Shown: one piece after another, positions 6,339-12,094 of the stretch | Numbering within the stretch: the first letter of the stretch is position 1 | Layout: the number at the start of each line of letters is the position of its first letter | Origin: a virus | Length of the DNA stretch: 45,950 bases | IMG/VR virus record: IMGVR_UViG_3300036861_000464 | Coordinates: 1 to 45,950 of that record | Strand: one strand, 5' to 3' | Translations under genes and position numbers: made by a program | Notes under the pieces: model-generated | Database searches by the model: none | What the model saw: the letters and a program-made list of their open reading frames with translations, nothing else | What the model was told of the DNA's origin: nothing

Positions 6339-6946
6339 GGCCTTGCCCTCTTGCTCGGCGCATGGGGCGCACATAGGAATTTGCTTGGGATGGCGTGGCG
6401 CTCCGCCCAATCGGCACACGGGTCGCACATGGCGATGCCCATGAAGGAGCGCAGCCCACGGCCGTCGTGCATGTCGGCGCAGTAGGCTTGCTTCGGGTTC
6501 ATGCCGTCGCACGGCACCGTCACCATGCGAACGGCATCGCGCCGGCATTCCACGCGACTCGGCCCGCGCTCACATGAGCCGCAATCGGTGTGGACTTTTC
6601 CAAGCATCCTGCCCTGACACCCGCATCGCGTTCCCGGTTTGATTGTGTTCTTCTCCGCGTGGGCGGCGCAGGTGGTGCACATTGGAATATCTTTTGGGTG
6701 TGTTGGTGCGAGTCCGTAGTACTGTTCTTGTGGCCAGTAGGTAAGCACCGTCACCATGCGGACGGCCTCGCGGGTACACGGCCTGTGTGTATCTTCTCGG
6801 TTGTGGCTGTCTCCGCAGTTCCGGCACTCACAACGTGTTCCAGGCTTGATCGTGCAGCACAACGCACGATGTTCCCTTGATGAGTGGAGCCCACAAATTG
6901 GACACGGTCCCCATTCGGTCCCCGGCTTGATCGTGGGCTCAGACAT
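6335..6946 (-). CDS. Three-copy IKPGT zinc-module protein
   Basis: 203 codons from the ATG at 6946, chosen over 6976 because it overlaps the upstream stop and follows a G-rich site. The product contains three IKPGT starts: IKPGTEWGPCPICG near residue 6, IKPGTRCECRNCG near 32 and IKPGTRCGCQG near 100. The second and third are followed by an REAVRMVTV or RDAVRMVTV strand and an IPMCTTCAAHAEK or IAMCDPCADWAER ending. At least 14 cysteines are paired in CxC/CxxC spacing, so several zinc ions are likely. The family is unrecognised and the function unknown. Confidence 0.72.
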   Translation of the reverse strand: MSEPTIKPGTEWGPCPICGLHSSREHRALCCTIKPGTRCECRNCGDSHNREDTHRPCTREAVRMVTVLTYWPQEQYYGLAPTHPKDIPMCTTCAAHAEKNTIKPGTRCGCQGRMLGKVHTDCGSCERGPSRVECRRDAVRMVTVPCDGMNPKQAYCADMHDGRGLRSFMGIAMCDPCADWAERHAIPSKFLCAPHAPSKRARP

Positions 6947-7190
6947 GGGGCACCTCGAACACCTCGTATCGCGCATGCCGCGTCTCGCGGATCAAGACGT
7001 GCGTCCCAGCCGGCCAGGCGCCTACTCTGAGGGCCAGCGCGAAGACGGGCCATTCCGCAGAATATGACCACGGTGAAGGAATGTCCGCGCGCGCCGGAAT
7101 CTCGCCGACCGGACCGCGCAGCAAAGCGTTGAAGCGCGCGTGCTCGGTATGGCCCCTAAGCACGCGGATACGACGAAGGCTCGTTCTCAT
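6939..7190 (-). CDS. First gene of distal leftward operon, hypothetical
   Basis: 83 codons from the ATG at 7190 with AGGGGG upstream. The product starts with basic residues (RTSLRRIRVLRGHTEHARF) and continues as a beta-rich domain (PAGTHVLIRETRHARYEVFEV). It lies about 45 bases after the predicted start of the leftward promoter at 7242-7270, and a degenerate operator overlaps its ribosome site. It overlaps the next gene by 8 bases. Function unknown. Confidence 0.66.
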   Translation of the reverse strand: MRTSLRRIRVLRGHTEHARFNALLRGPVGEIPARADIPSPWSYSAEWPVFALALRVGAWPAGTHVLIRETRHARYEVFEVPHV

Positions 7191-7198
7191 CGTGAACC

Positions 7199-7214
7199 CC
7201 CTAGCGGTCAAGGG
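7199..7214. promoter_or_regulatory. Degenerate operator copy in leader of leftward operon
   Basis: CCCTAG-CGGT-CAAGGG is a near-symmetric 16-mer resembling the consensus CGCTTG-N4-CAAGCG. On the minus strand it reads CCCTTGACCGCTAGGG and covers the ribosome site of the gene starting at 7190. It could be a third, weaker operator. Confidence 0.4.
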
Positions 7215-7241
7215 CGCGAGACCATCCCGCACCTACCATCA

Positions 7242-7273
7242 AGACTAGCAGACGTTCCCCTTGCTGTCAAGCG
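7242..7273 (-). promoter_or_regulatory. Leftward promoter with overlapping operator
   Basis: On the minus strand TTGACA (7270-7265) is followed by a 17-base spacer and TAGTCT (7247-7242), a sigma70-like promoter that would start near 7235 and drive the genes from 7190 to 4754. The -35 lies inside the inverted repeat CGCTTG-ACAG-CAAGGG (7273-7258), one mismatch from the perfect operator. Binding there would block RNA polymerase. Confidence 0.68.
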
Positions 7274-7293
7274 CCAATCCGCACGCGATCTCG

Positions 7294-7309
7294 CGCTTGA
7301 TCGCAAGCG
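7294..7309. promoter_or_regulatory. Perfect operator copy
   Basis: CGCTTG-ATCG-CAAGCG is a perfect inverted repeat centred 36 bp upstream of the operator that overlaps the leftward promoter. Two sites separated by a near-integral number of helical turns would allow cooperative repressor binding. Confidence 0.65.
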
Positions 7310-7726
7310 TTCCACAACGCCCGAAAAGCCTCGCGCGCGCCTACGCGCGGAAAAGACCTTTACGGTAGTACGCAGACGCTGGCATACGGGCGTAGGTACG
7401 CTATTGGCTGGAAAAGGAGGGAAGTTTCTGCGACTCTGTCTCAATAAGGGAATGTGGGCGCGCGATCGGAGGGAAATAGCCGAAATCGCGTCAAACCGGC
7501 CTGCGGGGCGTTCTGGGACACTCGGAGGTGAAAACCACCCCGAGGTAGCGCCGGCAGGCGATATGCGCCCAGAAGGCAACGCTGGAGGTCTGGCGGGCAT
7601 CCAGGCTCTGGCCCCTGCTCGGGGACCGGGTTCGGGCGGCCCCGCTCCCCTAGGAGTCCCACGCGGAGCGGTTGGGCAGAGTGGGGCGGGGGGCCCCATC
7701 CTTGTCTCCCCCTCACGTTGGGTCCC
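7310..7726. other. Gene-free structured region in leftward block
   Basis: About 415 bp with no convincing gene; the open frames here have Pro/Arg/Ala-rich, shadow-like products, and some run across the operators. Several strong inverted repeats occur: CTCGG-A-GGTG/CACCCCGAG (7521-7544, loop AAAAC), flanked by TTCTGGG/CCCAGAA and CCTGC/GCAGG, and a GGGGCCCC-type palindromic stretch near 7685-7697. It could hold the terminator of the replication operon, a structured RNA, or the upstream part of the leftward control region. Confidence 0.45.
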
Positions 7727-7930
7727 CTATTTTGGTGGGGTGGTTTCCGGGTGGGTCCCGTGGCGTTTCCCGCAGGTTTGGCTGCGGTGTCCTTCTTGGC
7801 CGCAGCGGGTACATCGTTTACCACGTTTGAGCCCGCCTTTGCGCCCCTGCGTTCGCTTTGTGTTCAGTTCCTCCCGCGTCGGTTCCACGCCAGAGACCCC
7901 GGGCAGGACAATCCGGATCCTGACCATCAT
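7727..7930 (-). CDS. Zinc-knuckle (CCHC) protein
   Basis: 67 codons; the ATG at 7930 overlaps the previous stop. The basic region GRKGGLKRGK is followed by CTRCGQEGHRSQTC, exactly the C-x2-C-x4-H-x4-C zinc-knuckle pattern known from retroviral nucleocapsids and other single-strand nucleic-acid binders. The tail is short and polar. Binding to ssDNA or RNA is likely from the motif. It is the last gene of the replication-initiator operon, so a role in replication or transcript control is possible. Confidence 0.72.
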   Translation of the reverse strand: MMVRIRIVLPGVSGVEPTREELNTKRTQGRKGGLKRGKRCTRCGQEGHRSQTCGKRHGTHPETTPPK

Positions 7931-8382
7931 TCGAGCCAAACCAGGTTCGCGCCCGCCATGGCGCGCAAGCACAGGTCGATGAACGCCTCCCCGTCCTTGC
8001 TAGAGTCGCCTATTTCGACAATGCCTCCGCGCCAGACTCCGTTCCGTCGGAAGTTTTGGCATGCCTTCCAGACGGTGTTTTTGGGGTAGCTGGACCACCG
8101 AAGGAGAGGTTGTTCGTAAGGACCGACCTCTAGCGCGCCGAAGAACAGCGTGGCACAGACAGACACCACGCCGAAGTCTGGTTCTAGACCGAGTTCCCGG
8201 ACCATGGTCTCGGTTTCCCAGCGCGTGGGTGGTTTGGAGTGCCCTTTCTCGCGTTTCTGTGTGCGGACGCTGGGGGCGAGGTGTTCCGCTCGCACGCCCG
8301 CGCGGATATCGTTGTAGGAGACTTCTGGCCGCAGACGGACGGTTTCAGGCACGCTTCGAGGCTTCCGGAGCTCGGCGCCCAT
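7927..8382 (-). CDS. Hypothetical protein, possible winged-helix
   Basis: 151 codons from the ATG at 8382, which is 7 bases after AAAGG; the ATG at 8388 is closer than ideal. The N-terminal 60 residues are basic and polar. The C-terminal part (from about residue 62, RELGLEPDFGVVSVCATLFFG) is a compact domain with a helix-turn-helix-like stretch PKNTVWKACQNFRRNGVWRGG. No family is assigned. It overlaps the neighbouring Cys-rich gene by 38 bases at its start and is coupled to the zinc-knuckle gene by ATGA. Confidence 0.62.
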   Translation of the reverse strand: MGAELRKPRSVPETVRLRPEVSYNDIRAGVRAEHLAPSVRTQKREKGHSKPPTRWETETMVRELGLEPDFGVVSVCATLFFGALEVGPYEQPLLRWSSYPKNTVWKACQNFRRNGVWRGGIVEIGDSSKDGEAFIDLCLRAMAGANLVWLE

Positions 8383-8560
8383 ACGCATACCTTTGGGGGC
8401 GGGGGATGGGTCCAATGCGGCAGACTGGGCCTACTGGGGAGTTGTGGCGGGCGGTCCAGACTTTGGGGATAGTTCTTAGGCACAGGCAGCAAACGTGGGC
8501 GTCGTGGGTGGAGTGTGGGTGCCGGAGGCAGTGGAAGTGGAAGTTGGTGGGTTGGTTCAT
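8345..8560 (-). CDS. Small His/Cys-rich protein
   Basis: 71 codons from the ATG at 8560, which overlaps the stop of the preceding gene as ATGA. The product opens NFHFHCLRHPHSTHDAHVCCLCLRT, written here only in part (HCLRHPHSTHDAHVCCLCL), a dense Cys/His cluster, with a further GPVCRIG. Third-position GC is high, which supports coding. It overlaps the next gene's start by 38 bases. Metal binding is likely; function unknown. Confidence 0.52.
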   Translation of the reverse strand: MNQPTNFHFHCLRHPHSTHDAHVCCLCLRTIPKVWTARHNSPVGPVCRIGPIPRPQRYAYGRRAPEASKRA

Positions 8561-8739
8561 GGTTTGGGGAATTGGTTGAGGCTTAGGAGGGCCCGGCGTT
8601 CTTCGTCGGCGAGGAGGCGTTGGGCGCGTTGGGTGGCCGCGTCTAGGGCCTCCGAGCCGGGGTGGGCGCGTAGTTTCGCTTCTGCGGATGTCAGGTCGCG
8701 GCGGAGTCGGTCGAGTTTGGAGACGGGTCCGCTTCTCAT
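8557..8739 (-). CDS. Short helical protein
   Basis: 60 codons; the ATG at 8739 overlaps the previous stop. The product is almost all charged helix (VSKLDRLRRDLTSAEAKLRA then ATQRAQRLLADEERRALL), likely a coiled coil. No recognised family. It is in the replication-initiator operon. Confidence 0.6.
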   Translation of the reverse strand: MRSGPVSKLDRLRRDLTSAEAKLRAHPGSEALDAATQRAQRLLADEERRALLSLNQFPKP

Positions 8740-9242
8740 GAGGCGGGTCCTCCTTGTTGGTGTCGCTGTTCCGGGTGGGTTGGGGCCCCTGTCTCTGGGG
8801 TCTCCTCAGCGGTGATGAGGACGGCGCCTGCCGCCGGGTCCCGATGGAATCGGACGGTCCATCCTCGGTACCCGGAGACGATGGCGGAGTCGATGGAGAT
8901 GCCTCCGGAGCGGGCGGCGGTCGCGGCGAGGGCGCACATGATCTGGGACTCCGCAATCAACCAGCCCTCTTCCTGGGACTCGAGGAGCTGGTCGTAGCAG
9001 CGCTCGACCCAGGGGTATCCGCACATGCCGCATTGGCGGTGAAGGTGGTCGCCGTCGACCTCACATCCGGTGACGCGCGGGATCTCGCTCTGACCGGGAC
9101 GGCAGAAGACGATGTGGTGGTTCTTGCTCGAGCACTTGGGGCACACTCCGTCGGTGTGGTTGAACGGGTGTGGGACGGTCTCGTCGTGCCCTGTGGGGCG
9201 CGGCATGAGGACCAGGCCGTCGTTGGGTCTCTTATTTGCCAT
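8736..9242 (-). CDS. Zinc-ribbon protein
   Basis: 168 codons from the ATG at 9242. A zinc ribbon spans about residues 33-85: CPKCSSKNHH, then a CxVDGDHLHRQCGMCGYPW segment and ERC. The C-terminal half has a helix (EGWLIAESQIMCALAATAA) and a strand pair (RGWTVRFHRD, AVLITAEE). The ribbon resembles those in small phage proteins that bind DNA or RNA, but no precise family is claimed. It overlaps the gene at 9232-9504 by 11 bases and is coupled to the following gene by ATGA. Confidence 0.7.
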   Translation of the reverse strand: MANKRPNDGLVLMPRPTGHDETVPHPFNHTDGVCPKCSSKNHHIVFCRPGQSEIPRVTGCEVDGDHLHRQCGMCGYPWVERCYDQLLESQEEGWLIAESQIMCALAATAARSGGISIDSAIVSGYRGWTVRFHRDPAAGAVLITAEETPETGAPTHPEQRHQQGGPAS

Positions 9243-9504
9243 TTGGGGCCCCCACTTCCGTGTAGGTGGCGTCGAATATATTCGGCTCAACTGGGTAGAA
9301 CTCGCCCTTGATTCCACGGACGATCCACCACCGCGGAGGCGCACGATGGTCGCCCTCCAGTGTCGGAATCATTAGGTCTGGCGTGCCGTCGCCGGCGAAC
9401 CGCAACTTGTTACAGCCCATCGCGTAGATCGCCTCTAGGCTGGTGTCATCGTTCAGATATTGCACCGCCTCGACGACTATGGGTTTCTTCCGGAACCACG
9501 GCAT
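9232..9504 (-). CDS. Conserved phage protein, IRG-GEFYP family
   Basis: 90 codons. The ATG at 9504 is chosen because GGAGG lies 7 bases upstream; the GTG at 9510 overlaps that site. The product has the hallmarks of a widespread phage family: FRKKPIVVEAVQYL at the start, TLEGDHRA and WWIVRGIKGEFYPVEPNIF in the second half, ending with a DATYTEV strand. The family has no experimentally assigned role that I know of. It is part of the replication operon. Confidence 0.8.
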   Translation of the reverse strand: MPWFRKKPIVVEAVQYLNDDTSLEAIYAMGCNKLRFAGDGTPDLMIPTLEGDHRAPPRWWIVRGIKGEFYPVEPNIFDATYTEVGAPNGK

Positions 9505-9506
9505 CC

Positions 9507-9875
9507 TCACACCTCCGGTGGCGGTGGCAGATCCTCCGCCGGTTCGAGTTCGTTGCCCTCCCAGGCGTCCCCGCGCGGCAGCACCGGATCCGGCCTCGCC
9601 CAGCCCGTGGGCGCGGGCCTCGTCTCGGGGATTGGAGCCAGCTCAATTGGCGGCATGGTCCACTGCGGATCATGGCGCATCTGGAACGCCGACCGGCAGG
9701 TCTCGGGTCCGTGGTTTCCACACAACGCTCCGTTTTTCTTGATCCACGCCACGTACGCCCTGCACTCGATCGAGGAGCGGATCTGTGCGTTCGTGTCCCC
9801 GATGGGCTTGAAATCCTCGTCGATAAGACCCTCGAGCCGGTAGGTCTCCAGTAGCGTTGCGTTCTCGGGCGTCAT
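9507..9875 (-). CDS. Hypothetical protein, Cys-containing
   Basis: 122 codons; the ATG at 9875 overlaps the initiator's stop and follows AAAAGGAGC. The N-terminal 75 residues form a compact domain (ATLLETYRLEGLIDEDFKPIG, ECRAYVAWIKKNGALCGNHG) with three to four cysteines. The C-terminal 45 residues are proline-rich and disordered (IPETRPAPTGWARPDPVLP). Immediate coupling to the initiator suggests a replication partner, such as a helicase loader, but no ATPase motif is present, so this is only a guess. Confidence 0.66.
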   Translation of the reverse strand: MTPENATLLETYRLEGLIDEDFKPIGDTNAQIRSSIECRAYVAWIKKNGALCGNHGPETCRSAFQMRHDPQWTMPPIELAPIPETRPAPTGWARPDPVLPRGDAWEGNELEPAEDLPPPPEV

Positions 9876-10717
9876 TTCGCGTGCTCCTTTTCCCACTCGA
9901 GCCGGTCCCTCTGTGCCTTCTCCAGGGCCGAGTAGTCCCCCCCTCCACGTGGTGGCTCCGGACGTCCGGGTGGGGCGCCGTTCCCGACCGTCGAGCGTTC
10001 CCACGTCCGAACCGCGGCCTTCCAGGACTTCATCGGGTTCCGTCCCACGCGCCAGCCGTTTGACTCGTAGTGGTCCATCCAGCTCTGCGGGTCGACGCTG
10101 TTTCTCCTTTCAAGGCAGTAGTCTGCGACCTCTTTGAGACTTGGTCTCAGAAATGGTGCGCGTGAAGCGACAGTACGTTCGCTATTCACAGACGATCGAA
10201 GACCCAAAGACGCTTGCATACCGCCTACGTTCCTTTCTGCCTCTTCTTCTGCTTCTTGCTTACTGCTTACTGCTTGTGGTAACTGAGCGTTACCGTGCGT
10301 AACAGTGACGTTACGTAACGTTACATCACGTGACGTGCGTGACGATTCTCGGAGCTTTTGTCGGTACTTCCGGACGCGGAGCTTGGCCTGTTCTCTCATC
10401 TTTTCTATGTCGTTCATGTTTCGATACTTGTCGTAGTTGATGATGAGCCATCCCCAGTCCCGGTGCTCGTCCAGGCGCACGATCCTAGCCCCTCGCGCTT
10501 CGGGCGAGCGGCTGGACGGGTCCTCGGACTCAAGCCGCAGGATCACGGCACGAACTTCGTGAGTGGGGAGGCCGGTGGCGTCGGAGATGGTCTGGTGGGT
10601 GAAATCCGCGACGCCATTCGCGTCGGAGTTGGAGCACATAAAGACGAAGACGAGCTGGTCGTTCGGTTGCCCCCGCATCGAGCCTTCCCAGAGCGAGCGG
10701 TAGATTTTCGCGTACAC
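9872..10717 (-). CDS. Replication initiator / replisome organiser, O-like
   Basis: 281 codons from the GTG at 10717 with a strong AGGGGGTG site. The N-terminal domain (residues 1-100) is a winged-helix of the phage replication type: MYAKIYRSLWEGSMRG, SDATGLPTHEVRAVILRLE, GWLIINYDKYRNMN. The middle is a low-complexity linker. The C-terminal segment SLKEVADYCLERRN...DHYESNGWRVGRNPMKSWKAAVRTWER matches the DnaD/O-like C-terminal pattern. The expected role is binding the phage origin and recruiting host helicase. Iteron-like repeats lie within the linker-coding part, as in lambda O. This is family-level recognition by eye. Confidence 0.78.
   Translation of the reverse strand: MYAKIYRSLWEGSMRGQPNDQLVFVFMCSNSDANGVADFTHQTISDATGLPTHEVRAVILRLESEDPSSRSPEARGARIVRLDEHRDWGWLIINYDKYRNMNDIEKMREQAKLRVRKYRQKLRESSRTSRDVTLRNVTVTHGNAQLPQAVSSKQEAEEEAERNVGGMQASLGLRSSVNSERTVASRAPFLRPSLKEVADYCLERRNSVDPQSWMDHYESNGWRVGRNPMKSWKAAVRTWERSTVGNGAPPGRPEPPRGGGDYSALEKAQRDRLEWEKEHAK
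10279..10343. repeat. Iteron-like cluster, candidate replication origin
   Basis: Six copies of GTTAC or its complement GTAAC start at 10279, 10289, 10299, 10310, 10315 and 10320, mostly at 10-11 bp spacing, with GTGAC copies at 10305, 10330 and 10339. A perfect GGTAAC-N5-GTTACC inverted repeat opens the array. Next to it (10230-10277) is a pyrimidine-rich, relatively AT-rich strand with TGCTTAC repeats. The array lies inside the initiator gene, as the lambda origin lies inside O. Confidence 0.58.
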
Positions 10718-10866
10718 GGTTCACCCCCTGGTGAGATTTCCCCCGCCCCGTGGTACGCGAATCGCGTCACGCTGTGGGCGTAACTGCACACTGCCCTAGG
10801 CGCTATTTAGCGTCAAGGGAAATCTTCGCTTGACCGCAAGCGCCGCGGTTGGTAGCGTCCGCCATC
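10718..10866. promoter_or_regulatory. Divergent control region with operators
   Basis: This gap separates the leftward initiator gene from the rightward regulator. It holds a perfect operator, CGCTTG-ACCG-CAAGCG (10827-10842). The rightward promoter TTGACC (10830-10835), 17 bases, TAGCGT (10853-10858) would start near 10865, just 2 bases before the ATG at 10867, giving a leaderless message. On the minus strand, TTGACG (10816-10811) inside CCCTTGACGC could serve the initiator operon, with only a weak -10 (CAGTGT). A CGCTA/TAGCG repeat lies at 10801-10812. Confidence 0.62.
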
Positions 10867-11346
10867 ATGGTTGATTCGCGTTTCGAGGGAGATGTCCTGC
10901 CCGACGCCACCTGGGGAATCTGTAAGATCCACGCCCCAATTGATGTGATCCGGCTCGTCGACGAGGAGGGGCGCCCAGCCCCGAACGGGATGTGTCGGAT
11001 GTGCTGGGAGGAGCTGAGAGGCGATGGCTACTTCAGCTGTCCGGTCCACGGAATCCAGCCCAAGGCACCGGGTCGCGACGGGTGCCCTTTCCCAGACTGC
11101 TTGGGAGAGAGTCCTGGACCAACTGAGGCTGAAATTGAAAGGGAGGCCGAGTCGTACAGCCATATTTGGCCGGGCGGGCCTCCGGCACGGAAAGATGTAC
11201 TGGATGCGCCGAAACCCAAACCTGCGAGCGGACGTGATCGTGAAGCTCTCGAAGGCGCTCAGAGTGAAGCCCGGGAAGTTCCTGGACCTGATGCACCGGG
11301 AAGCGTCGTGGTCGCCGGATGGAGAGATCCATTTTTGAACCCGTGA
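10867..11346 (+). CDS. Zinc-ribbon N-part of split regulator
   Basis: The frame runs 159 codons from ATG 10867, but only the first 78 codons (to 11100) look coding by third-position GC and content. They contain CKIH, CRMC, CPVH and a C-x4-C pair (CPFPDC), consistent with two zinc sites. After 11100 the GC-rich third position moves to the +1 frame, where an XRE helix-turn-helix begins. No ribosome site precedes the ATG, and the predicted transcript starts 2 bases upstream, so translation is probably leaderless, as for lambda cI from PRM. The real product may be a zinc-ribbon/XRE fusion of about 158 residues, or two overlapping proteins. Confidence 0.58.
   Translation: MVDSRFEGDVLPDATWGICKIHAPIDVIRLVDEEGRPAPNGMCRMCWEELRGDGYFSCPVHGIQPKAPGRDGCPFPDCLGESPGPTEAEIEREAESYSHIWPGGPPARKDVLDAPKPKPASGRDREALEGAQSEAREVPGPDAPGSVVVAGWRDPFLNP
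11024..11338 (+). CDS. XRE/Cro-CI-like helix-turn-helix regulator
   Basis: The 104-codon frame from ATG 11024 has only its last 75 residues looking coding: WERVLDQLRLKLKGR, then AIFGRAGLRHGKMYWMRRNP, NLRADVIVKLSKALRVKPGKFLDLM. This is the XRE pattern (helices 1-5, with the RxNP turn before helix 4). The first 25 residues look like a shadow of the overlapping zinc-ribbon frame, and ATG 11024 is the only start. The site next to operator-bearing promoters makes it the best candidate to bind CGCTTG-N4-CAAGCG. Translation could come by a +1 shift near 11090-11102, by independent initiation, or not at all if the gene is broken. Confidence 0.68.
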   Translation: MATSAVRSTESSPRHRVATGALSQTAWERVLDQLRLKLKGRPSRTAIFGRAGLRHGKMYWMRRNPNLRADVIVKLSKALRVKPGKFLDLMHREASWSPDGEIHF

Positions 11347-11362
11347 AAGTGAGGTGGGAACC

Positions 11363-12094
11363 GTGGTCCGCGTGTTGTTGCTACTCGCGCTGCTCGTCAC
11401 TGGCTGCTCGATCCGCGAGCGGGAGGCCGATGCACCCAAGGAGCGATTCCCACAGTCCGGAACCAACTACGAGCTGGACACGTTACGCTCGGTCGGCAGC
11501 GTCGACTCGCTGCTCATCACGGTCTCGAGGCAGCGCGACGACGCCCTCGCGCTCGCCAAGAAAGCGGTCGATCAGCGGGACGCGAACACTTACAGAAGTG
11601 AGAGACTCGCGCGCCTGCTTGTGGACCACTTTGCCAAGGACAGCATGAAGTTTCGCATGCCAGACGGGTCCACGCTGGCACTCTATCCCACCGGGAAGGA
11701 CTCTCTGGTTGAGATCAGCCCTCGCCGCATAAGCGATTCACTCCGAATTGTTATTGAGCCGCTTCTATCCTGGCGATCGGAAGTCGCGAAGAACAAGCCG
11801 AAACCCGGCGAACTCCGCCGTGCGGACTACGCCTACGACGCAGGCGGGATGTACGATCGCGGTGAGATCGACGGGAGATTCCGCATCGCGGACATTCAGG
11901 TCGTGTACCAGACCATCGGGTCAGTGGTCATTCCCGACACGCTGCTAATCGTCGCCCCGTTCAAGGCTGACTCTCCCGAATGGAGAGAGCGGATCGTTCC
12001 GGGCCGCTACACCGTCGTTGACACGGTGTTCGAGGTATACACTACGAGCGAGCCGTCGCGTATCGACACCACCCTGATCGTGAGGCCCCATTGA
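11363..12094 (+). CDS. Predicted lipoprotein at head of virion block
   Basis: 243 codons from GTG 11363, 4 bases after GAGGTGGG. The N-terminus VRVLLLLALLVTGCS is a lipoprotein signal with the lipobox VTGC at about residue 18. The mature part of about 225 residues has a helical section (SLLITVSRQRDDALALAKKAVDQ) and a beta-rich C-terminal half with repeated VVxPDTLLIV / VVDTVFEVY / IDTTLIV strands. A lipoprotein in first position of a virion block is unusual; it may be a lysogenic-conversion or exclusion gene. No family recognised. Confidence 0.68.
   Translation: MVRVLLLLALLVTGCSIREREADAPKERFPQSGTNYELDTLRSVGSVDSLLITVSRQRDDALALAKKAVDQRDANTYRSERLARLLVDHFAKDSMKFRMPDGSTLALYPTGKDSLVEISPRRISDSLRIVIEPLLSWRSEVAKNKPKPGELRRADYAYDAGGMYDRGEIDGRFRIADIQVVYQTIGSVVIPDTLLIVAPFKADSPEWRERIVPGRYTVVDTVFEVYTTSEPSRIDTTLIVRPH

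Noticed and set aside
7258-7273. BamHI/Sau3A-type site at the window start as an explanation for the end match
   Set aside because: The window begins with GATC and ends GGATCCTC, which could hint at restriction cloning, but the final bases go beyond the site and the restored gene frame is more informative.
7208-7699. 163-codon minus-strand frame with a ribosome-site-like GGGGGAG upstream
   Set aside because: It runs through the operators and leftward promoter, and its product is Pro/Arg/Ala-rich and non-globular, so the region is better read as regulatory.
7140-7982. 280-codon plus-strand frame through the leftward control region
   Set aside because: It overlaps leftward genes, operators and hairpins; its product is Arg/Pro/Gly-rich with no domain.
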